DNA of 64,000 nt from Segatella buccae ATCC 33574 (lineage in GTDB: Bacteria > Bacteroidota > Bacteroidia > Bacteroidales > Bacteroidaceae): assembly GCF_000184945.1 (NCBI RefSeq), contig NZ_GL586311.1:856087-920086 (forward strand), given 5' to 3'. The notes beneath the pieces are model-generated. The model searched no databases. It saw only the letters and a program-made list of their open reading frames with translations, and was not told the DNA's origin. Each line of letters opens with the position of its first letter. Within the stretch, counting starts at the first letter, position 1. Shown one piece after another: positions 16,619-25,985 of the stretch. Position numbers and translations under genes: made by a program.

Positions 16619-17598
16619 TCTGTGGTATCGTTATTTTGTCCTACATTCTTGCGCATCATCACTTTTCCGTTCTCGTCCACATAGCAATAGTAGTTGAAGC
16701 CTTCGCGGGTGCGCTTCCACCGGTTGTGGCTCCAGAGGTAGCACTCCGGCTGCCGGCGGATGGTCTCTTCGAGCATTTGGAAATAGATGTCGGTGATTTC
16801 GAAGTCATTCATTTGGCTTGTATTCCGGCTTATCACCTTCATTTCGCAGTTGTAATGCCCTCTGCTCACACGTGTCACATCGCCGTAGACGAAAGCCTGA
16901 CGGGTGTGCTTGACAATGCGCTCGGCCCCGGTGAATACGGGTGTGTCGTGGTGTAGAAAGTCCACCCAGTGGTGGATGTTCCACCAGAGAGGCGACTGGT
17001 CGGAAATGTAGCCCACAACCAACGGTTTGCCCTCACGGCCGAGTTGGAGAATCTTTCGCAACGACTCGTTCATGGAGATGCAGAGTGCCCCCTGACGCTC
17101 ACGCACATATTTGAACAGGCGGTCGAAATATTCGTTTTCAAGCGGGTGGTAGAGTTGACAGCAAAGTGCTTGGCCGGTAATCCAGTGGGGCATGGCTGTG
17201 ATCCATTCCCAGTTGCCGTAATGCCCCAAGTAGACGGCTACGGACTGTCCGTCGGCCAGCACCTTGTTGAGTTCTTCAAGTCCTGTGAAGGTCATGCGCT
17301 GCATGAGTTGCTCCCGGCTCATGGTCATCAGTTTGATGGTTTCCACGATGTAGTCGCAGAAATAATGATAGAAGCCGCGCTCAATCTGCTTCAATTCCTG
17401 TTCGCTCTTTTCGGGAAACGACTCGGTGAGGTTTTTCCATATCACCTTGTGGCGGTATTTCATCACACGGGCCATGAGCAGGCAGAGCAGGTCGGACAGC
17501 ACATAGAGCACCCGCAGAGGCAACAGCGACATGAGATACCAGAAGCCGTAGGCCAGCGTGTAGGCTATATAGTAGAGTGCGTGCTTGATTCTTTTCAT
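16615..17598 (-). CDS. LpxL/HtrB-type lipid A acyltransferase
   Basis: 327 residues with one N-terminal helix (HALYYIAYTLAYGFWYLMSLL). The HX4E catalytic motif is in YLGHYGNWEWI (about residue 127), followed by conserved SDQSPLWW and FFTGAE-like segments (DTPVFTGAERIVK). Such enzymes add a secondary acyl chain to lipid A at the inner face of the membrane. It overlaps both neighbours by 4 bases, showing tight operon packing with the LTA-synthase-like gene upstream and the glycosyltransferase downstream. Confidence 0.92.
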   Translation of the reverse strand: MKRIKHALYYIAYTLAYGFWYLMSLLPLRVLYVLSDLLCLLMARVMKYRHKVIWKNLTESFPEKSEQELKQIERGFYHYFCDYIVETIKLMTMSREQLMQRMTFTGLEELNKVLADGQSVAVYLGHYGNWEWITAMPHWITGQALCCQLYHPLENEYFDRLFKYVRERQGALCISMNESLRKILQLGREGKPLVVGYISDQSPLWWNIHHWVDFLHHDTPVFTGAERIVKHTRQAFVYGDVTRVSRGHYNCEMKVISRNTSQMNDFEITDIYFQMLEETIRRQPECYLWSHNRWKRTREGFNYYCYVDENGKVMMRKNVGQNNDTTE

Positions 17599-19604
17599 CT
17601 TGTTTGGTTTCTTTTGCTTGGATGGCTGTCAGGCATCAGCTTGTCGTTTACCATGCGGTACATGTACTGTTGGATGATGGCTTTGATTTCACGCTCCATT
17701 TTGGCCTGCACAGGGAGTTTGCCCCGCAGGTTATGCGCCATCACACGGTCGGTCAAGGCATAGAGTCCTTTGGTCTGCTTGCCGTCGAATTGGAGCACGT
17801 AGCCATATTTGGTGTATTGATAGACACCGTTGATGTAGTTCAGCGCGTAGGTTTCCACCGGCGGTGTTGTGAGCAGATCGCATCCGAAGGAAAGGTAGGG
17901 CTTGGCATAGCCCAGACAGCTCAGCACCGTGGGCATGATGTCTATTTGCTGGGCTATGGCATCGCTCACGCCCGGTTTGATTTCTCCGCTTGGGTCGTAG
18001 ATGATGATGGGAGCGGAGAACGTGCCGATATCGCTCTTGTATTCATCGTGGTTGCTCTGGTTGGTGTGGTCGGAGGTGAGCACGAAGAGGGTGTTCTTGA
18101 ACCACGGTTGGCGGGCAGCCGTCTCGAAGAACTTGCCGATGGCCATATCCGTGTAGCGTATGCACTTGTGAATGGGGAGCTCTTCCTCCTTGTAGACATT
18201 CTTGTATTTCTCGGGCACTACGAAAGGGTGGTGGGACGAAACGGTGAAGAGAGCCGTCATGAAAGGTTGCCGCATCTCCCCCATCTTGGTGCAGAAGTAT
18301 TGCAGGAAGGGTTCGTCCCAAATGCCCCAGTTGGTGTCGAAGTCGGCATCGCCGCCAAATCGGGTGTCGGCATCGTAGTCCTGCCGGCCGTAGTATTCTT
18401 GAAAGCCGGTCTTGTTGGCGAAGGCGAGAAAGCCCATAGAGCCCCGGTTGGCACCATGGAAGAAAGCCGTCTCGTAACCTTCCTTGTCCAGCAGGCCGGC
18501 CAAACCGGTGTAGGTGTTCATCGAAGCGGGCGTGAGCACAAAGGGTTCCACAAACATCGGAATGCCACAGAGCACAGATGGCATACCGTCAATGCTCTTG
18601 TGACCGTTGGCAAAGGAGTGGCGAAACACCAGACTCTTGGCAATGAGCCTGTCGGTGTAGGGTGTATAGCCCCGGTAGCGGCCTCCTTCGAGGTCTTTGT
18701 TGAACGCTCCGATGTATTCACGGCCGAAACTTTCAACGATGAGCACCACCACATTTTTCTTCCGGAAGGCGTGTGCGGGCTGCGGCCGGTGTATGGGGGT
18801 GAACACGGCATCGAGCTCTCGTTGGCTGTGATAGTAGTCGGGCACCACGAATACACTCTTACCGATGGTGCGCAGGAGAGCAAACGGGGTATTCAGGACG
18901 ATGGCGCATTCTTTCGGACTGCTTACATATTGGTTGGCATTGTTAATGGTGATGGGGCGCACACCCGTTCCCAAGCCGCCCCGACAGCCACCAATGACCA
19001 GCGGAGTGGCCACGGCCAGCGAGGCAAGCATCACGCCGGCGAAAACCAGACGCTGCTTCAACGTTTGGTATTGTCGGCTGAAAGTGCGGGGAGTGAGATA
19101 GAATTTCCATAGCAGGAAAGCCACTATGACCACCAAGAGGATAAAATACCAGTGGCGGAGGAGTTCGGTGAAGAAGATGCCACCAAGATTATTCTCGTTG
19201 TCGAACTCCCGAAACACACTCGTGGTGGTGCGCCGCAGCGTGTAGGGGAAGTAGACGGAGTCGCAGAGATTGATGATTAGCGCCAGCGTGTTGACCACGA
19301 CAAAGAGCCATTTGCATATCCGGTGATAGACAGCTGTTTCCTTGAACGAAAGCGGAAAGAGCATCATCACGATGTAGAGCATGTTGGTGTAGAGGATGGC
19401 GGAGGTGTCAAACACGAGTCCCCCCCCGAAGATGATGCAAAGATGAGACAGGGACAGCCCTTCAGAGAACGCTCCGTAGTTCTCCAAGAGATAGGCCACA
19501 CGGGCAATGAAATAGACGACGTATGCCATGAGCAGGTTGCCCATGAGGGCCACTGCCGGCGACACGATGGTGTCAAGCAATCCAAATTTCCTTCTCTGCA
19601 TCAT
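17595..19604 (-). CDS. LTA synthase / sulfatase-superfamily membrane transferase
   Basis: 669 residues. About five N-terminal helices (residues 10-230) are followed by an extracytoplasmic alkaline-phosphatase-fold domain: VVVLIVESFGREYIGAF with the metal-binding Glu, FANGHKSIDGMPSVL with the likely catalytic Ser/Thr position, FTVSSHHPF and LFVLTSDHTNQSNHDEY metal ligands. The family moves phosphoglycerol or phosphoethanolamine head groups from phospholipids onto glycans or lipids. Located after the ABC exporter (83-base gap) and overlapping the acyltransferase; probably modifies an exported envelope lipid or glycan. Confidence 0.88.
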   Translation of the reverse strand: MMQRRKFGLLDTIVSPAVALMGNLLMAYVVYFIARVAYLLENYGAFSEGLSLSHLCIIFGGGLVFDTSAILYTNMLYIVMMLFPLSFKETAVYHRICKWLFVVVNTLALIINLCDSVYFPYTLRRTTTSVFREFDNENNLGGIFFTELLRHWYFILLVVIVAFLLWKFYLTPRTFSRQYQTLKQRLVFAGVMLASLAVATPLVIGGCRGGLGTGVRPITINNANQYVSSPKECAIVLNTPFALLRTIGKSVFVVPDYYHSQRELDAVFTPIHRPQPAHAFRKKNVVVLIVESFGREYIGAFNKDLEGGRYRGYTPYTDRLIAKSLVFRHSFANGHKSIDGMPSVLCGIPMFVEPFVLTPASMNTYTGLAGLLDKEGYETAFFHGANRGSMGFLAFANKTGFQEYYGRQDYDADTRFGGDADFDTNWGIWDEPFLQYFCTKMGEMRQPFMTALFTVSSHHPFVVPEKYKNVYKEEELPIHKCIRYTDMAIGKFFETAARQPWFKNTLFVLTSDHTNQSNHDEYKSDIGTFSAPIIIYDPSGEIKPGVSDAIAQQIDIMPTVLSCLGYAKPYLSFGCDLLTTPPVETYALNYINGVYQYTKYGYVLQFDGKQTKGLYALTDRVMAHNLRGKLPVQAKMEREIKAIIQQYMYRMVNDKLMPDSHPSKRNQTR

Positions 19605-19687
19605 ACTTGCTTTGTTTTCTTTGGTCCGGTTCCGAGGTTTCCGGCCGCTACATTGTATCCTTGTCAGCGTCCGGCTTGCCGTTCTCT

Positions 19688-21529
19688 TTAAATCTCCTGC
19701 ATGTCGTGCAGTTTCTTGTAGTAGCCGTTCTTGACCATCAGTTCGTCATGGGTTCCGCTTTCCACGAGGCGTCCCTCGTGCAAAACGTAAATCTCATCCG
19801 AGTTCTTGATGGTCGACAGGCGGTGGGCCACGGCGATTGTCGTGCGGGTTTTCATCAGCCTTTCGAGTGCATCCTGCACCAGCCGTTCGCTCTCGGTGTC
19901 GAGTGCAGAGGTAGCTTCGTCGAGAATGAGGATGGGAGGATTCTTCAAGATGGCACGTGCGATGCTCACACGTTGCCGCTGTCCGCCCGACAACCGGCCT
20001 CCCCGGTCACCGATGTTGGTGTCATAGCCTTTGTCGCTCTGCATGATGAACTCATGGGCGTTGGCTATCTTAGCCGCTTCTTCCACCTGCTCGCGCGTGG
20101 CTCCATCCACCCCGAAGGCTATATTATTATAAAAGGTGTCATTGAAGAGGATGGCCTCCTGATTCACATTGCCTATCAGCTGGCGGAGGTCATGCACCCC
20201 CAAGTCTTTCACGTTGATGCCATCGATGAGCACCTCCCCCTCCTGCACATCGTAGTAACGGGGAATGAGGTCGAGCAGGGTAGACTTTCCGCTGCCGCTC
20301 TGTCCCACCAGTGCGATGGTTTTCCCCTTGGGTATGACGAGGTTGATGTCTCTCAACACCCACTGCTGCTCGTATTTGAAAGAGACATGCCGGAACTCTA
20401 TTTGGTGTTTGAAGCCGTTGAGTGCCACGGGCTTCTCCGGGTCGTGGATGGCCACTTCGGCTTGCAGTATCTTGTCCACGCGCTCCATGGAGGCCAAACC
20501 CTTAGGAATGTTGTAGCCTGCCTTGCTGAACTCCTTGAGCGGATTGATGATGGAGTAGAGCATCACGAGGTAGTAGATGAATCTCGGGCCGCTCAACGTG
20601 TGGTTGTTCAGTACGAGAATGCCCCCCACCCAAAGCACGATGATGATCATCACCGTGCCCAGAAACTCGCTCATCGGATGGGCCAGTTGTTGTCGGATGT
20701 TCACACGCATCACGTTGTTACGGTAGTCGCAGTTCACCTTGTCGAAGCGTTCGTTCATCTTCTCTTCCGCACAGAAGGCCTTGATGATGCGCAGACCGCC
20801 CAGCGTCTCTTCCACCTGACTCATCGTGTCGCTCCACAACAACTGCGCCTTGATGGAGTTTTGTTTGAGTTTCCGGCCCACCAGCCCCATGAACCATCCG
20901 AACACGGGCACGAAGACAATGGTGAAAAGCGTCAGTTGCCAGGAGATGAGCAAGAGCGTGGTGAAGTAGGCTATGATGAGGATAGGGTTCTTGAAAAGCA
21001 TGTCGAGACTCGACATGATGCTGTTTTCTATCTCCTGCACATCGCCGCTCATACGGGCTATGATGTCGCCCTTGCGCTCTTCACTGAAGAATCCGAGCGA
21101 CAGGGAGGTTATTTTCCTGTAGAGCTGGTTGCGGATGTCGCGCACCACACCCGTGCGGATGGGTATTATCGTGGCCGAAGACAGGAAGTAAGCTCCCGTC
21201 TTGAGCATGGTCATGAAAGCCAGTCCGAGTCCTATCACGAGCAGGGTGGTGGTGGCTCCGAAATCGGTGATGAGCCCTTGGATGTAGTAATTGGCGTTGT
21301 TGACAGCGTAGTTGAGGAAACTGTCCAACGAATGCACACTGTCCCAACCGATGAGTGAAGTCACCCGCTCGGCATCGTCTGTCTTGAAAAGAATCCTCAG
21401 AATGGGGATGAGGGTCATAAACGAAAAGATATTCAATACGGCAGAGAGTATATTGAATATCACCGACAAGGCCAGATAGCGCTTGTAGGGCGGAATGAAT
21501 CGGCGCAGAACCAGTAAGAATTCTTTCAT
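19688..21529 (-). CDS. MsbA-like ABC exporter (fused membrane and ATPase domains)
   Basis: 613 residues from ATG 21529; an upstream frame extension is rejected because the -7 box (21540-21547) lies inside it. Six helices in the first ~340 residues, then an ATPase with Walker A GQSGSGKST (about residue 400), signature LSGGQRQR, Walker B ILILDEATSALD and switch AVAHRLSTI. Half-transporters of this type act as homodimers and flip lipids such as lipid A. First gene of the envelope operon. Its leader is only about 5 bases by the promoter position. Confidence 0.93.
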   Translation of the reverse strand: MKEFLLVLRRFIPPYKRYLALSVIFNILSAVLNIFSFMTLIPILRILFKTDDAERVTSLIGWDSVHSLDSFLNYAVNNANYYIQGLITDFGATTTLLVIGLGLAFMTMLKTGAYFLSSATIIPIRTGVVRDIRNQLYRKITSLSLGFFSEERKGDIIARMSGDVQEIENSIMSSLDMLFKNPILIIAYFTTLLLISWQLTLFTIVFVPVFGWFMGLVGRKLKQNSIKAQLLWSDTMSQVEETLGGLRIIKAFCAEEKMNERFDKVNCDYRNNVMRVNIRQQLAHPMSEFLGTVMIIIVLWVGGILVLNNHTLSGPRFIYYLVMLYSIINPLKEFSKAGYNIPKGLASMERVDKILQAEVAIHDPEKPVALNGFKHQIEFRHVSFKYEQQWVLRDINLVIPKGKTIALVGQSGSGKSTLLDLIPRYYDVQEGEVLIDGINVKDLGVHDLRQLIGNVNQEAILFNDTFYNNIAFGVDGATREQVEEAAKIANAHEFIMQSDKGYDTNIGDRGGRLSGGQRQRVSIARAILKNPPILILDEATSALDTESERLVQDALERLMKTRTTIAVAHRLSTIKNSDEIYVLHEGRLVESGTHDELMVKNGYYKKLHDMQEI

Positions 21530-21539
21530 ATTATGAATG

Positions 21540-21569
21540 CAAAGATAGTATTTAATCATAAGACCGCAA
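21540..21569 (-). promoter_or_regulatory. Promoter of the envelope operon
   Basis: On the minus strand TTG (21567-21569), 19-base spacer, TATCTTTG (21540-21547). The ATG follows 10 bases after the box, so the transcript is nearly leaderless. Confidence 0.7.
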
Positions 21570-21597
21570 AACGAATGGCGGTCTTATTTCGTTGGCA

Positions 21598-22932
21598 TCA
21601 TTTCACCTCTTCGCCAAAAAGTGTGGCCGATGTGGAACCGGTGATGCGCACTTTCACAAACTCGCCTATATGGTGGTTGCCTTTGTCGATGACCACAGCC
21701 TTGTTTTGTTCGGTACGTCCCATGAGCTGTTGGCGGCTGCGCTTACTGAAATTCTCTATGAGGATGACGAACTCCTTGCCTTCATCTTTCTTGTTCTGCA
21801 AGGCACTGATTTCCGTTTGCAGTTTGATGAGCTCGTTCAGCCGGCGCACTTTCTCCTCTTCAGGCACGTTGTCGGGCAAATGCTCGGCAGCGTATGTGCC
21901 CGGCCGCTCGGAGTATTTGAACATGAAGGCGCTGTCGTAGCCCACTTCCCTCACCAATGAGAGCGTCTGTTGGTAGTCTTCTTCGCTTTCGTCGTGATAG
22001 CCCACGAAGATGTCGGTGGTGATGCCGCAGTCGGGGATGAGCCGTTTGATGGTGGCCACCTTGTCGAGATATTGCTGCCGGGTGTACTTGCGGTTCATCA
22101 GCCTAAGCACCTTGTCCGATCCGCTTTGGGCGGGAAAGTGGATATGGTTGCAGAGATTGGGCATGTCGGCCACGGCCTGCACGATGTCGTCGGTCATGTC
22201 TTCGGGGTTGGAAGTGGTGAAGCGCACACGCATTTCGGACACGGTCTCGGCCACCTTGCGCAGCAGTTGGGCAAACGAAGTGCCGTCGGCCGGCCGCTTG
22301 CCGTTGGGCAGCAGCCCGTAGGAGTTGACATTCTGCCCGAGCAGCGTCACCTCCTTGAAGCCACGGTCGCGCAGGTCGCACACCTCTTTTAATATGCTTT
22401 CCACATCGCGCGAGCGTTCCCGTCCGCGGGTGAAGGGCACGATGCAATAGTGGCAGAAGTTGTTGCAGCCTCGCATGATGCTCACGAAACCGCTCACGTG
22501 GTTGCCCCCGATGCGTTGGGGAATGACATCCCGGTAGGTCTCCGTCTTCGACAGTTCTATGTCGATGGCTTTGTTGCCCATTTCGCATTGGGCCACCATG
22601 TCGGGCAGGTTGAGGTAGGAGTCGGGCCCGCACACCAGACTGGCGTGGTGGTTGTCGATGAGATCGTCTTTCACGCGCTCGGCCATGCAGCCCAGCACGC
22701 CCAATATCAGTTCGCGACCCTTCTTCCGTTCGGCGTGTAGGGTGTCAAGCCGGTGGTATATCTTGTTCTCCGCGTTCTCCCTGACGCTGCATGTGTTGAG
22801 GAAGATGGCATCCGCCTCTTCCTCCTTTTCGCAAAGTTCGTAGCCTGCCATCTTCATCACGGAGGCCACCACTTCGCTGTCGGCCACATTCATTTGGCAG
22901 CCGTATGTCTCTATAAAAAGTTTCTTGTTCAT
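21598..22932 (-). CDS. miaB: tRNA-2-methylthio-N6-dimethylallyladenosine synthase MiaB
   Basis: 444 residues from ATG 22932. MiaB adds a methylthio group to i6A37 of tRNAs with a radical-SAM chemistry. N-terminal domain with YGCQMN and NTCSVRENAENK cysteines, radical-SAM motif RGCNNFCHYCIVPFTRGRERS-type with CxxxCxxC (about residue 155), and a C-terminal TRAM domain ending GSTSATLFGEEV. It has its own -7 box at 22952-22959 (TAACTTTG), giving a short leader, though it follows the PAP2 gene. Confidence 0.97.
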   Translation of the reverse strand: MNKKLFIETYGCQMNVADSEVVASVMKMAGYELCEKEEEADAIFLNTCSVRENAENKIYHRLDTLHAERKKGRELILGVLGCMAERVKDDLIDNHHASLVCGPDSYLNLPDMVAQCEMGNKAIDIELSKTETYRDVIPQRIGGNHVSGFVSIMRGCNNFCHYCIVPFTRGRERSRDVESILKEVCDLRDRGFKEVTLLGQNVNSYGLLPNGKRPADGTSFAQLLRKVAETVSEMRVRFTTSNPEDMTDDIVQAVADMPNLCNHIHFPAQSGSDKVLRLMNRKYTRQQYLDKVATIKRLIPDCGITTDIFVGYHDESEEDYQQTLSLVREVGYDSAFMFKYSERPGTYAAEHLPDNVPEEEKVRRLNELIKLQTEISALQNKKDEGKEFVILIENFSKRSRQQLMGRTEQNKAVVIDKGNHHIGEFVKVRITGSTSATLFGEEVK

Positions 22933-22951
22933 TTTCAATCGGATTGGGGTG

Positions 22952-22959
22952 CAAAGTTA
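22952..22959 (-). promoter_or_regulatory. miaB -7 box
   Basis: TAACTTTG on the minus strand, 19 bases before the ATG; no clear -33 element. Confidence 0.5.
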
Positions 22960-23037
22960 CTAAATAAATCGTGAAGCCGCAGCCGCATTCCCTAAAAACT
23001 CCATTTGGGCGGCCCGGCAGAAGGGGAAGCGGGATTA

Positions 23038-23997
23038 TCAGGCCATTTTTCGGGTGGAAAAGAACAGCGCGGCATAGATAACCACGGCACTTGCAAAGCC
23101 GGCCAGCGCGTCGACGAGATAGTGGGCTTGGATATACACAGTGGCCATGCAAAGGAAAAGATAGACAGGCAGAAACCCCCAGAACATCTTTCTGCTGCCC
23201 GAGTGCCACGCCAGCAACATGCAAACGGTGCTCACCCCCACATGGCTGCTTGGGAAAGCGGCCGTGGGTCGTTCGCCGGTAGCCTTGGCGTCTTCCACAA
23301 GCCGGTAGAACAGTCCGTCGGCATAGCCCGGACTGGGCAGGCAGTCGGTGTGGGTGTTGAAGTAGTCGTGCATGGCCGGAAACACGCCGCGGGCCACGCT
23401 GTCGAGCCCTACAGCCTTGTAATAGAACGTGGGGCCCACCACGGGCAGGAAGATAAACACCACGTAGTAGATGAAAAACGAGCCCAGCAGGATGAAGGCC
23501 ACGCGCTTGAACTCCTTGTAGCGGAAGAGGAAATACCAGAAAGTCACCGCCCCTATCATGGGATAGTAGAGGAAATAGCCCATGTCCATGAGTTCGCCGA
23601 TCACTGCCGAGGGGAAGTTGCGTGCAAAGACGAGTGCCGGCTGGAAACCGAAAAGCTGCTGTTCCCAAGTGGCAAACACGTGGTCGAGGTTAGGAAACAG
23701 GCGGTTGATCTCGTAAGTGTCCGGATACCACCATGCCAGCAACGCCATCTGCACAGCCGCGCGCAGCATCATCGTTGCCCGGCAGGGCAACAGCCGGTAC
23801 ACACCCCACATGGCCGCCATGATGACAGCCACGCGCAGACGGCCCACAAGCATCGACTCCGGGTTTTGGAGTTTGGTGTAGGTAAAAAGCATCACGAGCA
23901 GCGTCAGCGCCATATAGGCCAGCACCACCCATTCAAAAGCCATCAGTCCCTTCGCAGGTTTCTTCTCTATCTTGAATATCTCTGAAAATATCTTCAT
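23038..23997 (-). CDS. PAP2-superfamily integral membrane phosphatase or phosphotransferase
   Basis: 319 residues from ATG 23997 (MKIFSEIF); a GTG at 24045, 19 bases after the SDR stop, would add 16 residues. Multi-pass protein with the PAP2 histidine motifs AAFPSSHVGVST and YIQAHYLVDALAG near the C-terminus, plus a GPTFYYK segment. The layout resembles the Aur1/Ipt1-like group, which includes lipid head-group phosphotransferases such as inositol-phosphorylceramide synthases, as well as plain lipid phosphatases. Co-oriented with the SDR gene just upstream. Confidence 0.85.
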   Translation of the reverse strand: MKIFSEIFKIEKKPAKGLMAFEWVVLAYMALTLLVMLFTYTKLQNPESMLVGRLRVAVIMAAMWGVYRLLPCRATMMLRAAVQMALLAWWYPDTYEINRLFPNLDHVFATWEQQLFGFQPALVFARNFPSAVIGELMDMGYFLYYPMIGAVTFWYFLFRYKEFKRVAFILLGSFFIYYVVFIFLPVVGPTFYYKAVGLDSVARGVFPAMHDYFNTHTDCLPSPGYADGLFYRLVEDAKATGERPTAAFPSSHVGVSTVCMLLAWHSGSRKMFWGFLPVYLFLCMATVYIQAHYLVDALAGFASAVVIYAALFFSTRKMA

Positions 23998-24064
23998 TCC
24001 ACTCTTTGTCACGGAGAGTCCCTCTTTGGATTCTCGTTTGTCCACTGTGCTGTTCTCTTCGGGC

Positions 24065-25060
24065 TTACAGCCAGCCGTTCTCTCTATACCAGTCCACCGC
24101 CAGTTTCACGCCCCGGTCGAGCGGATAGTGCGGATGATAGCCCAGTTCGTCCATTGCAGGCTCTATGTCGCACCGCCAGTTGCGCTGCCGCAGTATGTTG
24201 TATTTGTCGTTGTTGAGGGCCGACATGCGCCCTGTCATCCGGCCGATGCGCCCGCCCACCGCCGTGACCACCTTCAGCATCCATATCGGAGCCTTGATGC
24301 GCACCCACCAAGGGTGGCCCAACGCTTCACGGATCAGGTTGCTGAACGTGCTGCTGCGGTACACGTGGCCGTCGGAAAGGAAATATTTGCGACCGCTCAT
24401 GCCGTGGTCGAGGGCAAGAAACACGGCCTGCACCACATCGGTGACATAGACGAACGTGATGTCCTGCCGGCGGAAACCCACCGAGAAGTCGGTGTGGCTG
24501 CGGATGCTCTTGACCATCAGGAAGTAGTCTTTCTCCCGCGGGCCGTACACCCCCGTGGGGCGCAACACGATGTAGGGGAAGTCGTTGCCGATGGAGTCGA
24601 GAAACCTTTCCGCCTCCAGTTTGCTCTTGCCGTAGGCCGTGTTGGGGCGCGGCGTGTCGTGCTCGGTGATTTCCTGATAGGGCTGTTGCTCCCTGATGGC
24701 TCCGAAGACACTCAGACTGGAGAGGTAGACAAACCGTTTCAGGGGCATCTGCACCTTGAGCAGCGCGTGCACGAGGTTTTTCGTTCCCTCGGTGTTCACG
24801 CGATAGAAATCCTCTTCGTGGAGGCATTTCGTGGCTCCGGCCGCATGCACCACATAGTCGAACTGCATGCCTGCCAGCCGGCGTTCCAAGTCGGCCGGAG
24901 AGGAGAGGTCGAGTTCGATGAAATGGATGCGCCCGTCTTGCAGATATTGCCGGCTGCTCGATCGGCGCACGGCGGCCCATGTCTCCATGCCCTGCTTCAA
25001 CGCTTCTTCCACGATGAAACTGCCGATGAAGCCCGAAGCACCCGTTATGAGAATCTTCAT
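24065..25060 (-). CDS. NAD-dependent epimerase/dehydratase (extended SDR)
   Basis: 331 residues. Rossmann fingerprint ILITGASGFIGSFIVEEAL at the N-terminus; VVHAAGATKCLHEEDFYRVN, the active-site YGKSK motif (Tyr-x3-Lys) at about residue 147 with Ser from VYLSSLSVFG, and RPTGVYGPRE. The C-terminus is diverged. Substrate unknown. Some Bacteroidetes SDRs of this type act as ceramide or ketosphinganine reductases, and pairing with a PAP2 enzyme makes lipid metabolism plausible, but this is inference. A -7 box (TATCTTTG, 25078-25085) lies 17 bases upstream. Confidence 0.88.
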   Translation of the reverse strand: MKILITGASGFIGSFIVEEALKQGMETWAAVRRSSSRQYLQDGRIHFIELDLSSPADLERRLAGMQFDYVVHAAGATKCLHEEDFYRVNTEGTKNLVHALLKVQMPLKRFVYLSSLSVFGAIREQQPYQEITEHDTPRPNTAYGKSKLEAERFLDSIGNDFPYIVLRPTGVYGPREKDYFLMVKSIRSHTDFSVGFRRQDITFVYVTDVVQAVFLALDHGMSGRKYFLSDGHVYRSSTFSNLIREALGHPWWVRIKAPIWMLKVVTAVGGRIGRMTGRMSALNNDKYNILRQRNWRCDIEPAMDELGYHPHYPLDRGVKLAVDWYRENGWL

Positions 25061-25077
25061 TCTTTCATTTTTTGGGG

Positions 25078-25085
25078 CAAAGATA
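25078..25085 (-). promoter_or_regulatory. -7 box of the SDR-PAP2 unit
   Basis: TATCTTTG on the minus strand, 17 bases before the ATG; no clear -33 element in the A/G-rich region upstream. Confidence 0.5.
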
Positions 25086-25194
25086 CGATAAAAAAACGAG
25101 AAGAGGCGAGAAAAGGGCGAAATTCGCTAAAAACAAGGGCATTAGGCCATCGTTAGGAAACATTGGTGTTTGAATCTATGTGTCGGTCACACGC

Positions 25195-25624
25195 GGGCAG
25201 AAACCGATGGGAACTGTCTCTGCAAACTGCCGGATGTTGGTGAATAATATGAACAAAAACACTTCTGCCAAAATTCTCCAACCAGAGCGGAACGCCGGCT
25301 TTAAACCGCCGGAAAAGCCCTCCGATTTTCTCACTCGGGCTCTCAGACCTTGTGAAAGAGCCACAGTCAGCACACGAAAAGGCCACAGTTGCACGCCAAC
25401 TGTGGCCTTTTTACAAGCTCGTTTGGGCCCTTTCAGACCCGTTTTCGGACTCCACTAACTGTCAGTAAAATTCAAACTGCTGATTGTCAGCGTTTTAAAA
25501 ATATCGCCAAAATCGCTTATTTACGCCGAGTGGGCTGTCGGTTGCGAATATCGCAAGCAGAGAGGCCGAAAACGAACAAATAGTTTGACAGTTATCTGTT
25601 CGGATGTCTCCCCACCAAACATTG
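25195..25624 (+). repeat. 430-bp non-coding repeat, copy 2
   Basis: Gap-free match to 14455-14884. The central hairpin has arms 25377-25391 and 25397-25411 (AAAAGGCCACAGTTG) with loop CACGC. Compared with copy 1, the G-C pair at 14640/14668 is an A-T pair here (25380/25408): both sides changed together. It fills the 619-base gap between the SDR and HxlR genes; nothing else is visible there apart from the SDR -7 box. Confidence 0.85.
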
Positions 25625-25679
25625 ACCGAATCACCCAAGTGGAGTGGTCAACTCCTCATCCTCATCGTCTTCCGGCTTT

Positions 25680-25985
25680 CTATTCCTCAATTTGTTTCTC
25701 ACACCATTTTTCCAAAGCCCGCATGGGAGGGAGAAACGACCTGCCCGTATCGGTCAGGCTGTATTTGCCCCGAGTGTCGAGACCGATAATGCGGTCTTCC
25801 GCCAGAGAACGGACAGCATTTTCCATATCCTCATAGCTGACACCTTCCATCCACTTGCCAAAGTCGTGCAAGGTTGCTTCGCCGTGTGCCTCGAGCAGAT
25901 GCAGCACCCAAAGCGTGTCCGGTCTGCAAATCCTTGAAAGGACATTGCGGATCGGACATTTGGAAAGGTTGGGAGCTGTTACCAT
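25680..25985 (-). CDS. HxlR-family regulator, divergent short form
   Basis: 101 residues. Winged-helix HxlR pattern with the N-terminal Cys motif SKCPIRNVLSRI, recognition region VSYEDMENAVRSLAEDRIIGL and wing YSLTDTGRSFLPPMRALEKW. The usual GDKWS segment is replaced by CRPDTLW. HxlR proteins are often redox- or electrophile-sensing DNA-binding proteins, with the N-terminal Cys as sensor. It overlaps the cupin gene by 7 bases, so it is co-transcribed with it. Confidence 0.8.
   Translation of the reverse strand: MVTAPNLSKCPIRNVLSRICRPDTLWVLHLLEAHGEATLHDFGKWMEGVSYEDMENAVRSLAEDRIIGLDTRGKYSLTDTGRSFLPPMRALEKWCEKQIEE

Noticed and set aside
24000..24045. GTG start for the PAP2 protein
   Set aside because: Adds charged residues ahead of a good ATG at 23997; kept only as an alternative.
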